From the NCBI RefSeq assembly GCF_023147505.1, contig NZ_JAHXPB010000006.1:124001-188000 (forward strand): 64,000 nucleotides of DNA, read 5' to 3'. This DNA comes from Brevundimonas sp. EYE_349 (GTDB lineage: Bacteria; Pseudomonadota; Alphaproteobacteria; Caulobacterales; Caulobacteraceae). Under the pieces are notes generated by a model. It was not told the DNA's origin. It saw only the letters and a list, made by a program, of their open reading frames with translations, and made no database searches. The translations under genes and the position numbers were made by a program. Positions 1-10,006 of the stretch are shown here, piece after piece. The first letter of the stretch is position 1; each line of letters begins with the position of its first letter.

Positions 1-2221
1 AGGCCAGGAAGGCCCCGGCCCGCGCCGTGAAGGTCAGGTCGGCGCTGGACGGGATGTTGTTCGACAGGGCGATGGCGCCCTTGGCCGTCACCCCGCCCGC
101 ATCGACGTCCAGATCGCTCAGGCGAATACGCTTGCCGCCCAGGAAGAAGTTGCCCGAGGCGCGGGCCGGTCCATAGTTCGAACCGCTGACCACCGAAATC
201 CGGCCGTCCGAGGCATCGGCGCCCTTGCGGAAGCTCAGGGTCATGTCGGCGTTGTTCAGCGTCAGGGCGCCGGCCGTGACCTGCTGGAAGCCGGCGGTCA
301 GATCGACGCGCGGTTGGGACAAGGTGCCGGTCAGGGCGCCGCGTCCGTTCATGTCGCCGCCGATCTCGACCGGCCCGGCCGCGAACGGTCCGCGCGCGTT
401 CCAGTCCAGCGCCAGCCGCAGACGGCCCGCCGTCTCGATCAGACCCTTGGCGCCGGCCCGTCCGGCCGCGCCGGTCAGTTCGCCGCGCTCGACCTCGATC
501 CGGCCGCCGTTCAGCCGCCCGGCCAGTTGCAGGCGGGGCGTCTTGCCCAGCAGCCGGTCCAGCTCTTCCATGCCGATGGTCAGGTTTCGGCCGCGTCCGT
601 CGAAGTTCAGGACCCACGGCGCGCCGGCCCGCGCCGACGAGGCCCGGATCGGCCCCCCGAAGGCGCCGCGCGCGTCCGGCAGCACCCGCCTGGCGTCCGT
701 CAGCTGCGCCTCGCCCCGGAAGCTCATTCCACCCAGCAGATTGCGCGAGCCGGAGCCTTTCAGCGTCAGCCCCTGGCCCTGCAGATCGACCGTCTTCAGC
801 AGGATGGCGCCGTCCTTCATCCGCGCCGCCTGCATCTGCACGCGGGGCGATGCGCCAAGCAGACCCCCGATGATCCCTTCGCCCGATCCGCCGTTGGCGC
901 GAATGTCGCCGTCAAGATCCATCCGGCCGTTCTTGACCACAAGGTTCAGCGGCCCGGCCATGCGGGTGGCGCGATAGCTGGCCACATTGGCGTTCAACAA
1001 GGTCACGGCGCCGTTCAGGCTCCAGTTCTGGGCGTCGCCCTTGAACAGGCCGGTATAGGCGGCCGGCCCGGCCACATCCGATCCAACCAGTCGGCTCAGC
1101 GATGCGGTCTGGATGTCCAGCTTGATGCCGTCCGGCGAACTACGATCCGAGTTGCGGATCAGGCCGCGCGCCTCGGACTGGACGTTGTCGGAAATCAGCT
1201 TCCAGGCCACGCCCTGGCCCGTCTTGTCCGGCGTGGGGACCATGGCGAAGCCGAAGCGGGCGGTGCGCCCGACCTTGGTCACGAAGGGCGCCAAGAGGTC
1301 CGATCCGCTGAAGTCGGCGAAGCCCGAAACGCGCGATCCCTTGTCGCCGAAATGCCCCTGCACGATCAGGGGCGTGAACCGACCTGTCTGGACACGCGCG
1401 TTGACCACGTCGGCGTTCAGCACGGCCGTCGCGGAGAAGGGCTGGTCGGGCGAGTAACCCAGCGCCCCGGCCAGCGGTCCGCCCTGTGCCTCGTTGGCGC
1501 GCAGGTTCAGGCGCGTGTCCTCAAGCTTGCCGCCGAAACTGGCCGCCAGACGCAGGAAGTCGCCGGGCCGGTTCAGGCTGTCGGCGTTCACGGTCGCGCT
1601 CTTGGCGCCGTTGCGCGGCAGGCTGGCGTCGCCCGACAGGCTCCAGCGACCGTATTCCTTTGAGAAGCCTTCCATCAGTTCGACGTTGGCGGCGAATTTG
1701 TCGATGCGGACCGAGATCGGCTGCGGGGCGGACGGCTCGTTGGTCGGCGGCTCCACCACCGGGCGACGCAGCACGCGGATGGTCTCGGCCTTGATGTCGT
1801 TGGCGTGGAAGCTGCGGTTCAGCAGGGCTAGATAGGACCAGTCCATGCTGAGGTTGTTCGCCTCCAGCCAGACGCCCTGGCTGTCGGCCAGGGTTATGCG
1901 GTCGATGGTGAAATCGCGGAGCAGATCGCCCTTCAGCCCATAGACCTTGAGCCGGCCGTAGCGGCTGATCTTCAGATCTTGGATCCGCTCCAGCACCAGC
2001 TGCCGCCCGCCATCCGACGCGATGTAGAACCGCCCCGCCACCAGGGTCGCCGCGACCAGCACCAGAAGACCGGCGACGATTGCGCCTGCGATCAAGGCGA
2101 CGCGCCGGATCAGGCCGCGCTTGCGCGCCCGTTTGGCCGGCGTCGGCTTTGCCGGCGGGGTTTCTTCCGTCACGGCGTCGGGCTGGGCGTCGGGGCCGGT
2201 CTCGGGCGGTATGTCGATCAA
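1..2221 (-). CDS. tamB: TamB, translocation and assembly module inner-membrane protein (partial)
   Basis: This frame is open from the TamA stop to the window edge, about 740 codons, so only the N-terminal half is present. After a charged N-terminus there is one hydrophobic segment (about residues 37-55, rich in Leu/Val/Ala), followed by long repetitive beta-rich sequence with recurring Gly, Asn and Asp, as expected for the periplasmic AsmA/TamB fold that bridges inner and outer membranes. The start chosen is TTG at 2221-2219, which overlaps the tamA stop; a GTG about 15 codons later is an alternative. TamB works with TamA in outer-membrane protein and lipid transport, and the overlap implies one operon with tamA first. 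The family call rests on the anchor-plus-repeat layout and on the tamA neighbour. Confidence 0.85.
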   Translation of the reverse strand, partial: MIDIPPETGPDAQPDAVTEETPPAKPTPAKRARKRGLIRRVALIAGAIVAGLLVLVAATLVAGRFYIASDGGRQLVLERIQDLKISRYGRLKVYGLKGDLLRDFTIDRITLADSQGVWLEANNLSMDWSYLALLNRSFHANDIKAETIRVLRRPVVEPPTNEPSAPQPISVRIDKFAANVELMEGFSKEYGRWSLSGDASLPRNGAKSATVNADSLNRPGDFLRLAASFGGKLEDTRLNLRANEAQGGPLAGALGYSPDQPFSATAVLNADVVNARVQTGRFTPLIVQGHFGDKGSRVSGFADFSGSDLLAPFVTKVGRTARFGFAMVPTPDKTGQGVAWKLISDNVQSEARGLIRNSDRSSPDGIKLDIQTASLSRLVGSDVAGPAAYTGLFKGDAQNWSLNGAVTLLNANVASYRATRMAGPLNLVVKNGRMDLDGDIRANGGSGEGIIGGLLGASPRVQMQAARMKDGAILLKTVDLQGQGLTLKGSGSRNLLGGMSFRGEAQLTDARRVLPDARGAFGGPIRASSARAGAPWVLNFDGRGRNLTIGMEELDRLLGKTPRLQLAGRLNGGRIEVERGELTGAAGRAGAKGLIETAGRLRLALDWNARGPFAAGPVEIGGDMNGRGALTGTLSQPRVDLTAGFQQVTAGALTLNNADMTLSFRKGADASDGRISVVSGSNYGPARASGNFFLGGKRIRLSDLDVDAGGVTAKGAIALSNNIPSSADLTFTARAGAFLA

Positions 2222-4011
2222 AACGCCTGCCCGATGCTGATGTAGATCTGGAAGTTGGAATCGCCTTCACGCTTGTTCAACGGCATGGCGACGTCTGCGC
2301 GGATCGGGCCGAACGGCAGCATGTATCGCACCCCGACGCCGGCGCCATAGCGCATGTTCGTCAGGTTCGGCGTCTCCTGGAAGCCAACGGATCCAGCGTC
2401 CACGAAGGCCACGGCCTGGAAGCTCTGGCCGATCGACTGGCGCGCCTCAAGCGAGGTCTCGAACAGCGACACGCCCCCACGCGGCGTACCGTCGGGCAGT
2501 TGCGGATTGACGCCCTGATAGGAGTAGCCGCGCACCGACCCGCCGCCGCCGGAATAGAACAGGCGGTCTGACGGCACGCTCAGTTCGCTGCCGCCGACGA
2601 TGGAGCCGATCCGCACCCGGCCGGCCAGAATGGTTCGGTCCCCGGCGACCGGCACATAGGCGGTGCCTTGAGTCTCGGTGCGCAGGAACAGGACGTTGCT
2701 GTCGCCCGTCACCGCCGTCGGCTGGACCGCCAGATTGACGCGCCAGCCCTTGGTCGGGTTCAGCGGATCGTTGGAATGGTCGATGTAGGCGCTGGTGCGC
2801 GCGGTGATGATCGCCAGGTCTCGGTCGAACGTCACCCTCTGCGGCGGCAGGGTGGTGTAGTCGTACCGCGTCTCGCTGTAGCGCCCCGCGTCGAGGCCGA
2901 TGCCATAGTTGAAATAAGAGGTCTTGCCGATCCGCTGCTGCAGGTCGGCGTACAGCACCGCGGCGGTCCGAAGATAGGCGTCGGTGTCTTCATTGACCAC
3001 GGCGGCGCCCAGCTTCAGCGTCCGACCCGGCCGACGCCAGTGGGGCAGCGACAGATCGGCGCCGATGCGGCTGTCGATATCCGCCAGTCGTGCTTCCAGC
3101 CGCAGCGTATCGGCCCGGCCGAAGCGATTGTAGCGGGTCTGGATCACGTCCACACCCGCGCCCTCGGCGGTGGACCAGGTGGCGCCGGCTTCCAGCACGC
3201 GGCGCGGCCGGTCCTGCAGGCTGACGATCACGGGCCTCAGACCCTCGGTCGTGGTCTGGTCCAGGGGCGACAGCGACACGCCGATGCCGTCATAGACGCC
3301 GGTGTCCAGCAGCCGCCGCTCCAGTTCCGCCACCTGGTCGGGATCGTAGCGGTCGCCTTCCTTCCACGGCGCCAGGCCGGCGACCCATTCGGGATTTGTG
3401 CGGCCACGGCCCAGGACGCGAACGCCGTCCAGTCGCACCAGGCCGCCCGAGGCGATCCGGTATTCCGGCGCGACGGTATAGGCGGCGTGATCCACCACCA
3501 CGCGACGCGGATCGGCCTTGGCGTCGGCGTAGCCGTCGCGCACCAGGGCCGCGACCAGCCGCCCTTCGCCCGAGATCACGTCCACCGCACGGCCCGGCTC
3601 CCCCGCCTTCAGCCCGATGGCGTCGCGACCTTTGGCCTGAGCCTCGGCCTCCGGCGCGGGATCGCTCCAGGCCACTTTGGGGTCGGTCAGAAGGAAGCGA
3701 CGGCCCGGCTGGACCGACACGATGGCCACCGGGTTGTCGTCGCCCTCGACCAGATCCTCGACCGTGGGCTGGTAGTAACCCTCCGAGCGCAGCAGCGCGG
3801 TGGCCGAGGCCACCGCGCTTTCGGCGCGTCTGCGGGCTTCGAACCGGCTTTCCGGCGCGCCGTCGACCTCGCCCACGGCGCGTTCCAGGGCGCGGCGCAG
3901 GTCGGCGTCCATATCGCCGCGAATCTGGGCGCGCGGGTCGGCGGCGGCGGCGTGCGCGCAGCCCGAAAAGGCCGCGAGCGCCGCGACCAGCAGGGAAGGC
4001 CTGAACGTCAA
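2218..4011 (-). CDS. tamA: TamA, BamA/Omp85-family outer-membrane assembly protein
   Basis: The 597-residue protein starts with a signal peptide (hydrophobic residues 6-16, likely cleavage after the AHA near residue 21). POTRA-like sequence follows to about residue 260, and the remainder is a beta-barrel with an FYSGGGGSVRGY-type loop that matches the conserved VRGY/F region of Omp85 barrels. The chain ends in a terminal Phe (IGQAF), the usual outer-membrane beta-signal. Length and domain order match TamA of proteobacteria. It overlaps the downstream tamB start, so the two are probably translationally coupled. The ATG at 4011 directly precedes the signal peptide. BamA itself is unlikely because five POTRA domains would need a longer N-terminal part. 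Confidence 0.93.
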   Translation of the reverse strand: MTFRPSLLVAALAAFSGCAHAAAADPRAQIRGDMDADLRRALERAVGEVDGAPESRFEARRRAESAVASATALLRSEGYYQPTVEDLVEGDDNPVAIVSVQPGRRFLLTDPKVAWSDPAPEAEAQAKGRDAIGLKAGEPGRAVDVISGEGRLVAALVRDGYADAKADPRRVVVDHAAYTVAPEYRIASGGLVRLDGVRVLGRGRTNPEWVAGLAPWKEGDRYDPDQVAELERRLLDTGVYDGIGVSLSPLDQTTTEGLRPVIVSLQDRPRRVLEAGATWSTAEGAGVDVIQTRYNRFGRADTLRLEARLADIDSRIGADLSLPHWRRPGRTLKLGAAVVNEDTDAYLRTAAVLYADLQQRIGKTSYFNYGIGLDAGRYSETRYDYTTLPPQRVTFDRDLAIITARTSAYIDHSNDPLNPTKGWRVNLAVQPTAVTGDSNVLFLRTETQGTAYVPVAGDRTILAGRVRIGSIVGGSELSVPSDRLFYSGGGGSVRGYSYQGVNPQLPDGTPRGGVSLFETSLEARQSIGQSFQAVAFVDAGSVGFQETPNLTNMRYGAGVGVRYMLPFGPIRADVAMPLNKREGDSNFQIYISIGQAF

Positions 4012-4055
4012 ACTCCATCTTTCGTCAAAGCGCGGCGCGTCGAATCCCGGTTCTC

Positions 4056-4322
4056 TCAGTAGAACAGGGTTTCGCTTTCGGGTTGGACCGACTGTTCCGA
4101 CGACCGTTCCTCGGGCGGCAGTCTGTCGCTGGGCGGCGGCGTCGGCGTGGGGTCGCGCACTTCCGGCGCGGGGGCGGGCGGTTGTTCGACCGGAGCGGGC
4201 GCTTCCTGCTCGACCTTGACAGGTTCGCGGTCGTCGTCCGACCGGGACGGGCGATCATCGCAAGCCGACAGCGCGAGCGCAGCCAGGGCGGCGGCGGCCA
4301 GTAGGGTGTTGGAACGTCTCAT
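4056..4322 (-). CDS. Small proline/glutamate-rich lipoprotein, unknown function
   Basis: The ATG at 4322 gives 88 residues. MRRSNTLLAAAALAALALSAC is a clear lipoprotein signal ending in a lipobox (LSAC, Cys at about residue 21). The mature part is very acidic and rich in Pro, Glu and Asp with no globular core, and resembles small envelope lipoproteins with disordered tails. An upstream in-frame ATG at 4400 would put 26 polar residues before the signal and overlap the end of the preceding CoA-transferase gene, so 4322 is preferred. It lies between that gene and tamA on the same strand. No specific function can be given. Confidence 0.7.
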   Translation of the reverse strand: MRRSNTLLAAAALAALALSACDDRPSRSDDDREPVKVEQEAPAPVEQPPAPAPEVRDPTPTPPPSDRLPPEERSSEQSVQPESETLFY

Positions 4323-4396
4323 TGAATTCCCCGGGTCTTCGCCCTTGCAACGCTCGTCGCGCGCTGGCGTTCCCTTAGCGCCGAAAACCTCTGGGG

Positions 4397-5503
4397 TCAT
4401 CCGGCCTGGTCCGATCTCTGGGTCGACCCCTCAGCCGACCACAGGGCCACAGCCTTCTCCAGACGCAGGGCTGAACTATGACCGGGCTTGGATGCCTCGT
4501 CGTCGAAGCGCGGCGCCGGACCGGGCAGGCCGTGGTCGAACGCTCCCCTCGCGCGATTGTGCGGGTGGTCCGGCGCCTCGGCCAGGCTCAGGACCGGCGT
4601 GACGCAGGCCTCACTGCCCTCGAAATGGTTCGCCCAGTCGTCACGGTCGCGCTGGGCGAACAGATCGGCGAATCGTACGTGCATCGCGGGCCAGCCGGCC
4701 ATGTCGTATTGAGGCGCCGCATCGGGAGGAATCTGCAGCCCCTTCAGCAAGGCGGCGTAGAATCGCGGCTCCAGCGCCGCTACGGCCACGAACCCGCCGT
4801 CTCGACAAGCATAGCAGCGATAAAAGGGCGCGCCGCCGTCCAGCAGGTTCGCGCCCCGCCGGTCGTTCCACATCCCCTGTCCCCGAAACGCCTGGAAAAT
4901 GCCGCCGAGCAGGGCCGCGCCATCGGTCATGGCCGCATCCACCACCCGACCCCGACCCGTACTCCGGGCCTCGATCAGAGCCGCCAGCACGCCGACGACC
5001 AGCATCATCGCCCCGCCGCCATAGTCGCCGACCAGGTTCAGCGGCGGCGTCGGCGGTCGGTCCGCATCGCCCATGGCGTGCAGCACGCCCGACAGGCCGA
5101 TGTAGTTCAGGTCGTGGCCCACGGCCTGCGCCAGGGGCCCCGTCTGGCCCCATCCCGTGACGCGCCCGACCACCAGGGCGGGATTTCGGGCCTGCAGGAC
5201 ATCCGGCCCGAACCCCAGCCGTTCCAACACGCCGGGGCGATACCCCTCGATCACCGCGTCTGCGCCGTCGATCAGCGTCAGGATGCGCGCCTGGTCCGCC
5301 GGATCCTTAAGATCCACCGGCACGGCGGCGCGCCCGCGATGCAGCACCGCCTCGCCCACCTGATCGAACACGGCGGGCGCCGCTGATTCGCTGCGGGTCA
5401 GCCTGAGGATCTCGGCGCCCATGTCGGCCAGCATCATGCCGGCGAAGGTCACCGGCCCCAGGCCGTCGAATTCGATGATGCGGAGGCCGTGAAGTGGTTG
5501 CAT
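4397..5503 (-). CDS. CaiB/BaiF-family CoA-transferase, alpha-methylacyl-CoA racemase-like
   Basis: The 368-residue protein begins with a motif typical of class III CoA-transferases and racemases (LHGLRIIEFDGLGPVTFAGMM), continues with the MGAEILRLTR segment and the VVIEGYRPGVLERLG region (here DAVIEGYRPGVLERLGFGPD), and contains GQTGPLAQAVGHDLNYIGL with the Gly/His/Asp region used for CoA binding and catalysis. Length is normal for alpha-methylacyl-CoA racemase (about 360-390), which epimerises 2-methyl-branched acyl-CoAs before beta-oxidation. Racemase is favoured over CoA-transferase because of the GHDLNYIGLSG motif. It appears complete. It sits just upstream of a small lipoprotein and tamA, with no evident functional link. 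Confidence 0.85.
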   Translation of the reverse strand: MQPLHGLRIIEFDGLGPVTFAGMMLADMGAEILRLTRSESAAPAVFDQVGEAVLHRGRAAVPVDLKDPADQARILTLIDGADAVIEGYRPGVLERLGFGPDVLQARNPALVVGRVTGWGQTGPLAQAVGHDLNYIGLSGVLHAMGDADRPPTPPLNLVGDYGGGAMMLVVGVLAALIEARSTGRGRVVDAAMTDGAALLGGIFQAFRGQGMWNDRRGANLLDGGAPFYRCYACRDGGFVAVAALEPRFYAALLKGLQIPPDAAPQYDMAGWPAMHVRFADLFAQRDRDDWANHFEGSEACVTPVLSLAEAPDHPHNRARGAFDHGLPGPAPRFDDEASKPGHSSALRLEKAVALWSAEGSTQRSDQAG

Positions 5504-5598
5504 TCGACATGAGTAGCAGACGCGGCCTTGACCGGAAGGCCGGATTGCAACAGAAGGCGCCCTTCGACGGTTCGGGCGGCGCCTGGACGTCGCTCGGT

Positions 5599-5675
5599 GC
5601 GTCCTTAGCTCAGTTGGTTAGAGCATCTGACTTTTAATCAGAGGGTCCTCGGTTCGAGCCCGAGAGGACGTACCA
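5599..5675 (+). tRNA. tRNA-Lys (anticodon TTT), CCA encoded
   Basis: A complete cloverleaf can be drawn. The acceptor stem is 5599-5605 with 5665-5671 (first pair G-T), the D arm is 5608-5624 (GCTC/GAGC), the anticodon stem TCTGA/TCAGA encloses CTTTTAA with anticodon TTT at 5633-5635, and the T arm CTCGG-TTCGAGC-CCGAG is at 5648-5664. The discriminator base is A at 5672 and CCA is encoded at 5673-5675. No intron is present. The gene stands alone between two protein genes that read away from it on the - strand. Confidence 0.97.
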
Positions 5676-5702
5676 TTTTCATTTGACGCGCGGCCCTTGG
5701 GA

Positions 5703-7376
5703 TTAGGCCGCCTCGGCCGTAACCATCCGCGCGATGTCGGGCGGTTGGATGGCTATGGCCTGGGCCAATGCCGATCCGACGACCGCTCCCATTTCATGCG
5801 AACTGGTGATGCCTTGGGCGAAGGGGTGGCGGCCCATCAGGAAGGGCAGGCTCAGGCAGAACAGGCGGTCGGGCGGCAGTCGGTCTGTGACCGGATGGAA
5901 GGCGTCGTCCAGCGCCACGCCGCGCACCGCTTTGGGCGCATCGGGCGAGATCTGATCCAGGATGACCCCTTGCGAGATCAGGGACGGGAAGGGGAAGGCG
6001 TCGGCGGATAGCGGACGTTGGCCCAGAGCCTCCACAAAGACCGGGAAATGCAGCCGCATCCCGTCATACTGCACAGCGGCGCCGCAACCCTCCACCGGCT
6101 GGGTGTCCAGGCGATAGTCGTCGCCCAGCGCCAGCACCTGAAGTCGGCCCGCGTCGTGCAGCGCCAGAAGACGGGTGATGGAGGCGTGGGGCACGGCGCC
6201 GTAATCGTCCACGAACACCGGTTTCAGCCAACGCTCGAACCGTTCGAACTGGCGACCGTCCAGATGGGGCACGATCGCGCCGATCACCTCGTGCATCCGC
6301 AGGATGGCGTCACGCCAGGGAATGGTGAAGCGTCGTTCGTGGTTACGGCGGGCCTCCTGCAGGTTCCGGCGCGCCCAGACGAACGGGTCGGTCGCCGCAC
6401 GCGCTGCGAAATAGGCCTCTCCAAAGGATTCCACGGTCGCATCTGCAAGTCCGATGGATTGGGCGTAGCCGGGGTCGGCCAGCGTCAGTTCCTGTCGGAA
6501 CAGATCGAAGGCTTCGTCCAGCAAATCATCGGTCCTGCGCGCGATCAGATCGGCGATGGCCGCCTCGGTGCATAGGGCGAGCGGCGCGTGGGGCAGGGGG
6601 AAGTAGAAGTCCGCCTCGGGCAGCAGGCCCTTGCGCGACATCATGGTCAGGCCGAAGGCCTCCGCGCCGCGATGGGGAACGTAGATCAGGTCGCCGCCCT
6701 CTTCCTCGACGAAATCGCCGTGCGCCAGAGCCAGGGCCACGGCCGCGTCGATCGCGGTCAGGGAGGATCCGCGGATCCCCACCTGCGCGGCCGGCAGCCC
6801 CGACAGTTTCGACGCCGGCCATGGCGACAGGAAGTAGCCGGGTCGCACCTCAGGGTCCGACGGCCATTGATGGCCGGTCGCCAGCACCACATGGTCGAAG
6901 GTCTCGTCCGTCACGAATCCCAGATGCGGCGCGACCGTCAGTCTTATGCCCTCCGCCACGTTCGCGGCGTCGATGACGCGACAGGCCGTGCGGACCTCGA
7001 TGCTGGCGCCCGCAGCCCGGGCGTCGCGCACCAGGGCGGCGAATTGGTCGGCGAAATAGCGGCCCAGAACCAAGCGCGGCAGGAAGGCCCGCGCATCAAT
7101 CTGATGCGGGGCGACGCCCAAGGCCGCCAGATCGGCCGGAGCTTGACGTTCCAGCCAGGTCAACAGCGTCTCCCGCACGGGCGGGATTTCGATGCTGGCG
7201 ATATTGGCCAGCATCGCCGGGTCGTTCCAGCCCGGACGATAGGGCGCGCCCATGCCGGCCGTCGGCTGCTGTTCGAAGACGGTGATGTCGACATCCGCGC
7301 GACCTTCGGCGAGCAGGGCGGCCAGGGTGTAGATCGTCGTCGGCCCGGCTCCGACGAAGGCGATGGATGGCGTCAT
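5703..7376 (-). CDS. FAD/NAD(P)-binding oxidoreductase of unknown substrate
   Basis: The protein has 557 residues from the ATG at 7376. It opens with a dinucleotide-binding beta-alpha-beta motif (IAFVGAGPTTIYTLAALL, residues 5-22) followed by FEQQPTAGMGAPY, typical of the FAD-NAD(P)-binding family found beside siderophore and amine monooxygenase-like enzymes. A second nucleotide-binding segment is suggested by HVVLATGHQWPSDPEV around residue 200. The open frame extends farther upstream, but that part is low-complexity and antisense to other sequence, so the ATG after GTGGGA was chosen. It is a complete single gene next to tRNA-Lys. The substrate cannot be deduced from sequence alone. Confidence 0.75.
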   Translation of the reverse strand: MTPSIAFVGAGPTTIYTLAALLAEGRADVDITVFEQQPTAGMGAPYRPGWNDPAMLANIASIEIPPVRETLLTWLERQAPADLAALGVAPHQIDARAFLPRLVLGRYFADQFAALVRDARAAGASIEVRTACRVIDAANVAEGIRLTVAPHLGFVTDETFDHVVLATGHQWPSDPEVRPGYFLSPWPASKLSGLPAAQVGIRGSSLTAIDAAVALALAHGDFVEEEGGDLIYVPHRGAEAFGLTMMSRKGLLPEADFYFPLPHAPLALCTEAAIADLIARRTDDLLDEAFDLFRQELTLADPGYAQSIGLADATVESFGEAYFAARAATDPFVWARRNLQEARRNHERRFTIPWRDAILRMHEVIGAIVPHLDGRQFERFERWLKPVFVDDYGAVPHASITRLLALHDAGRLQVLALGDDYRLDTQPVEGCGAAVQYDGMRLHFPVFVEALGQRPLSADAFPFPSLISQGVILDQISPDAPKAVRGVALDDAFHPVTDRLPPDRLFCLSLPFLMGRHPFAQGITSSHEMGAVVGSALAQAIAIQPPDIARMVTAEAA

Positions 7377-7454
7377 TCCCACTGAATGCGCCATCACGAC
7401 AATGGCGCCATCGCCTTGAAAATTAAGGAAGGCGGTCGCCTTCTTCGGCGCAAC

Positions 7455-7673
7455 TCTGACCAAGCTGTTGGGGTGCAACGCCGACCCTTCCTGATGGCGG
7501 TGGCGGTGGGCGCGGCCTGCGACTTCCTGACGCCCCTCGGGCGCCGGTGCAAGACGCTGGTCATGGGGCCGGGGGGCTATCGGTTCGGCGACTATCCCCA
7601 GCTTGGCGCCCTCTTGAGCCTGCTGGTTCTGTTTGTCGCGCCGCCGCTGATCCTGCTGTTCTGGCCGCTGTGA
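7455..7673 (+). pseudogene. C-terminal remnant of an SLC13/DASS-family anion permease
   Basis: The frame ending at 7673 encodes RPFLMAVAVGAACDFLTP, then GRRCKTLVMGPGGYRFGDY and a final hydrophobic helix ending LLFWPL. This matches the last about 65 residues of SLC13 (divalent anion:Na+ symporter) permeases, in which PFLMAVAxGAS...TPxGxxxNTLVMGPGGYRFGDY is a highly conserved ending. The other 400-500 residues are missing: upstream sequence is unrelated and soon meets the oppositely oriented oxidoreductase gene. It is therefore a 5'-truncated relic rather than a gene. The exact left limit is uncertain by a few codons. Confidence 0.75.
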
Positions 7674-7734
7674 CGACGCGGTCGCGACCACCCGACCTTT
7701 GGCTCTAGCGGCCGGACGTGATCTAAGGGGCCGG

Positions 7735-8292
7735 ATGAAGACAGTTGTTTTTGCGATAGCGGCGGTCGGCGGCGTGGCGTCGATCGGTCTGGCGGGCTGC
7801 AACGCCGGGCGCTCGGCCATGGGCGGAGCCGAGCAGGTTGGGGCGGGGTTCGCCGCGGCGGCCACAGCGCCGCTGGAGGACTTCAACCTGCGTCGTCAGA
7901 TGATCCCGACGGTGCTGCTTCAGGCCGAGGCCAATCCCTACGATCTGCGTAACCTGAACCAATGCTCAACCATCGGCGCCGAGGTCGCGCGGCTGGACGA
8001 GGCTCTGGGACCGGACACCGACGAGCCGCCGCGCCAGGACGGCGCCTATCTCAGCGAACGGGCGGCCGATGCCGCGGCCCGGGCCACGCTGGAGGCCATT
8101 CGCGGCACGACCACCGACTTCATTCCAGGGCGCAGCTGGATTCGCAGGCTCAGCGGCGCCGAGCAGCATTCCAAGCATGTCCAGTCCGCCATCCAGTCCG
8201 GCCGGATGCGCCGCGCCTTCCTGAAGGGGATGGGGATGCAGCGCAACTGCGCCCCGCCCGCCGCGCCCAGCTGGTTCAGGCCGCAGCGCTAG
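7735..8292 (+). CDS. Putative lipoprotein, conserved hypothetical
   Basis: The ATG at 7735 is preceded by AAGGGG, a good ribosome-binding site, and gives 185 residues. The N-terminus MKTVVFAIAAVGGVASIGLAGC is a lipoprotein signal with lipobox LAGC (Cys about residue 22). The mature part is largely helical and charged, with no motif I recognise; a hydrophilic segment around NLNQCSTIGAEVARLDEALGP could form an amphipathic helix. It probably resides on the periplasmic face of the inner membrane or on the outer membrane. It is a single gene, converging with tgt across a palindromic element. Confidence 0.75.
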   Translation: MKTVVFAIAAVGGVASIGLAGCNAGRSAMGGAEQVGAGFAAAATAPLEDFNLRRQMIPTVLLQAEANPYDLRNLNQCSTIGAEVARLDEALGPDTDEPPRQDGAYLSERAADAAARATLEAIRGTTTDFIPGRSWIRRLSGAEQHSKHVQSAIQSGRMRRAFLKGMGMQRNCAPPAAPSWFRPQR

Positions 8293-8306
8293 TGGCTTGT
8301 TTCCTG

Positions 8307-8337
8307 CGTCATCCTCGGGCTTGACCTGAGGATGACG
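8307..8337. repeat. Intergenic palindrome, REP-like element or bidirectional terminator
   Basis: Perfect 10-bp arms CGTCATCCTC and GAGGATGACG flank an 11-nt loop containing GGGCTTGACCT. The element lies in the short gap between two convergent genes (the lipoprotein gene on + and tgt on -). The sequence resembles a palindrome widespread in intergenic regions of alphaproteobacteria, which forms a strong hairpin; there is no strong T-run on either side. Seen: the inverted repeat. Inferred: transcript end or REP-type repeat. Confidence 0.6.
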
Positions 8338-8353
8338 GTTTAGAACAGGGCGT

Positions 8354-9465
<1,112 letters not shown>

Positions 9466-9466
<1 letters not shown>

Positions 9467-9939
9467 CAGGCGATCAGTCGTTCAAGCTGCTCGACGCGCG
9501 CCAGGTCCTTGGGGCGGCCGAACAGGCGGTAAAGGGCGATGTGATCCCGGACATCGGGCACGAACAGCGCCGTGTCCTCCACAAAGACCTGACGGCGCGA
9601 GGCGAAGGCGGCCGGCGCCCAGTCGCCGCCGTCGCGCACCTCCAGTCCGGCCATCACCTCGATCAGGATCGGCTGGTCCGGCGCGCGGCCGAACACGGCG
9701 GATCGGAACAGGCCCTCGCCAGGATCGGCCACCACATGACCGTCCAGCGACGCCAGCAGGGCGCGGGCGTCGCGCGGCGCGCACAGCACGTCGATGTCGG
9801 GCACATGGATCTCGTCCAGGCCGTATAGCGCCATGGCCGCCCCGCCGAAGATCCACCACGGCGACTTCAGGTCGCGCGCGGCCTCTCCGACGGCGATCAG
9901 GCCTTCCTTGAGGTCGTCGGGCAAATGATCGGCGGGCAC
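9466..9939 (-). CDS. Nucleotidyltransferase-fold protein, hypothetical
   Basis: About 157 residues from a GTG at 9939. The region [26 protein letters not shown] fits the start of the minimal nucleotidyltransferase fold (GG followed about 15 residues later by an hDh acidic motif, here DIDV), as in MNT/AbiEii-like and amino-acid-independent NTase proteins. A later acidic strand ([11 protein letters not shown]) may supply the third carboxylate. No ATG is available near the conserved start, so the GTG is an inference; a TTG five codons later is possible. It overlaps tgt by 1 nt (TGATG) and probably shares its transcript. Target and activity are unknown. Confidence 0.65.
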
Positions 9940-10006
9940 GTCGGATAGTCTTTCTGCTGAAGGGGAGGGCGCATTTAGGAGGTCTGGCGGCGAATGACCA
10001 CCCGGC

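Noticed and set aside
5703..7886. FAD oxidoreductase extended by about 170 N-terminal residues
   Set aside because: The extension is low complexity, runs antisense over the SLC13 remnant and precedes the dinucleotide-binding motif, which should be near the true N-terminus.
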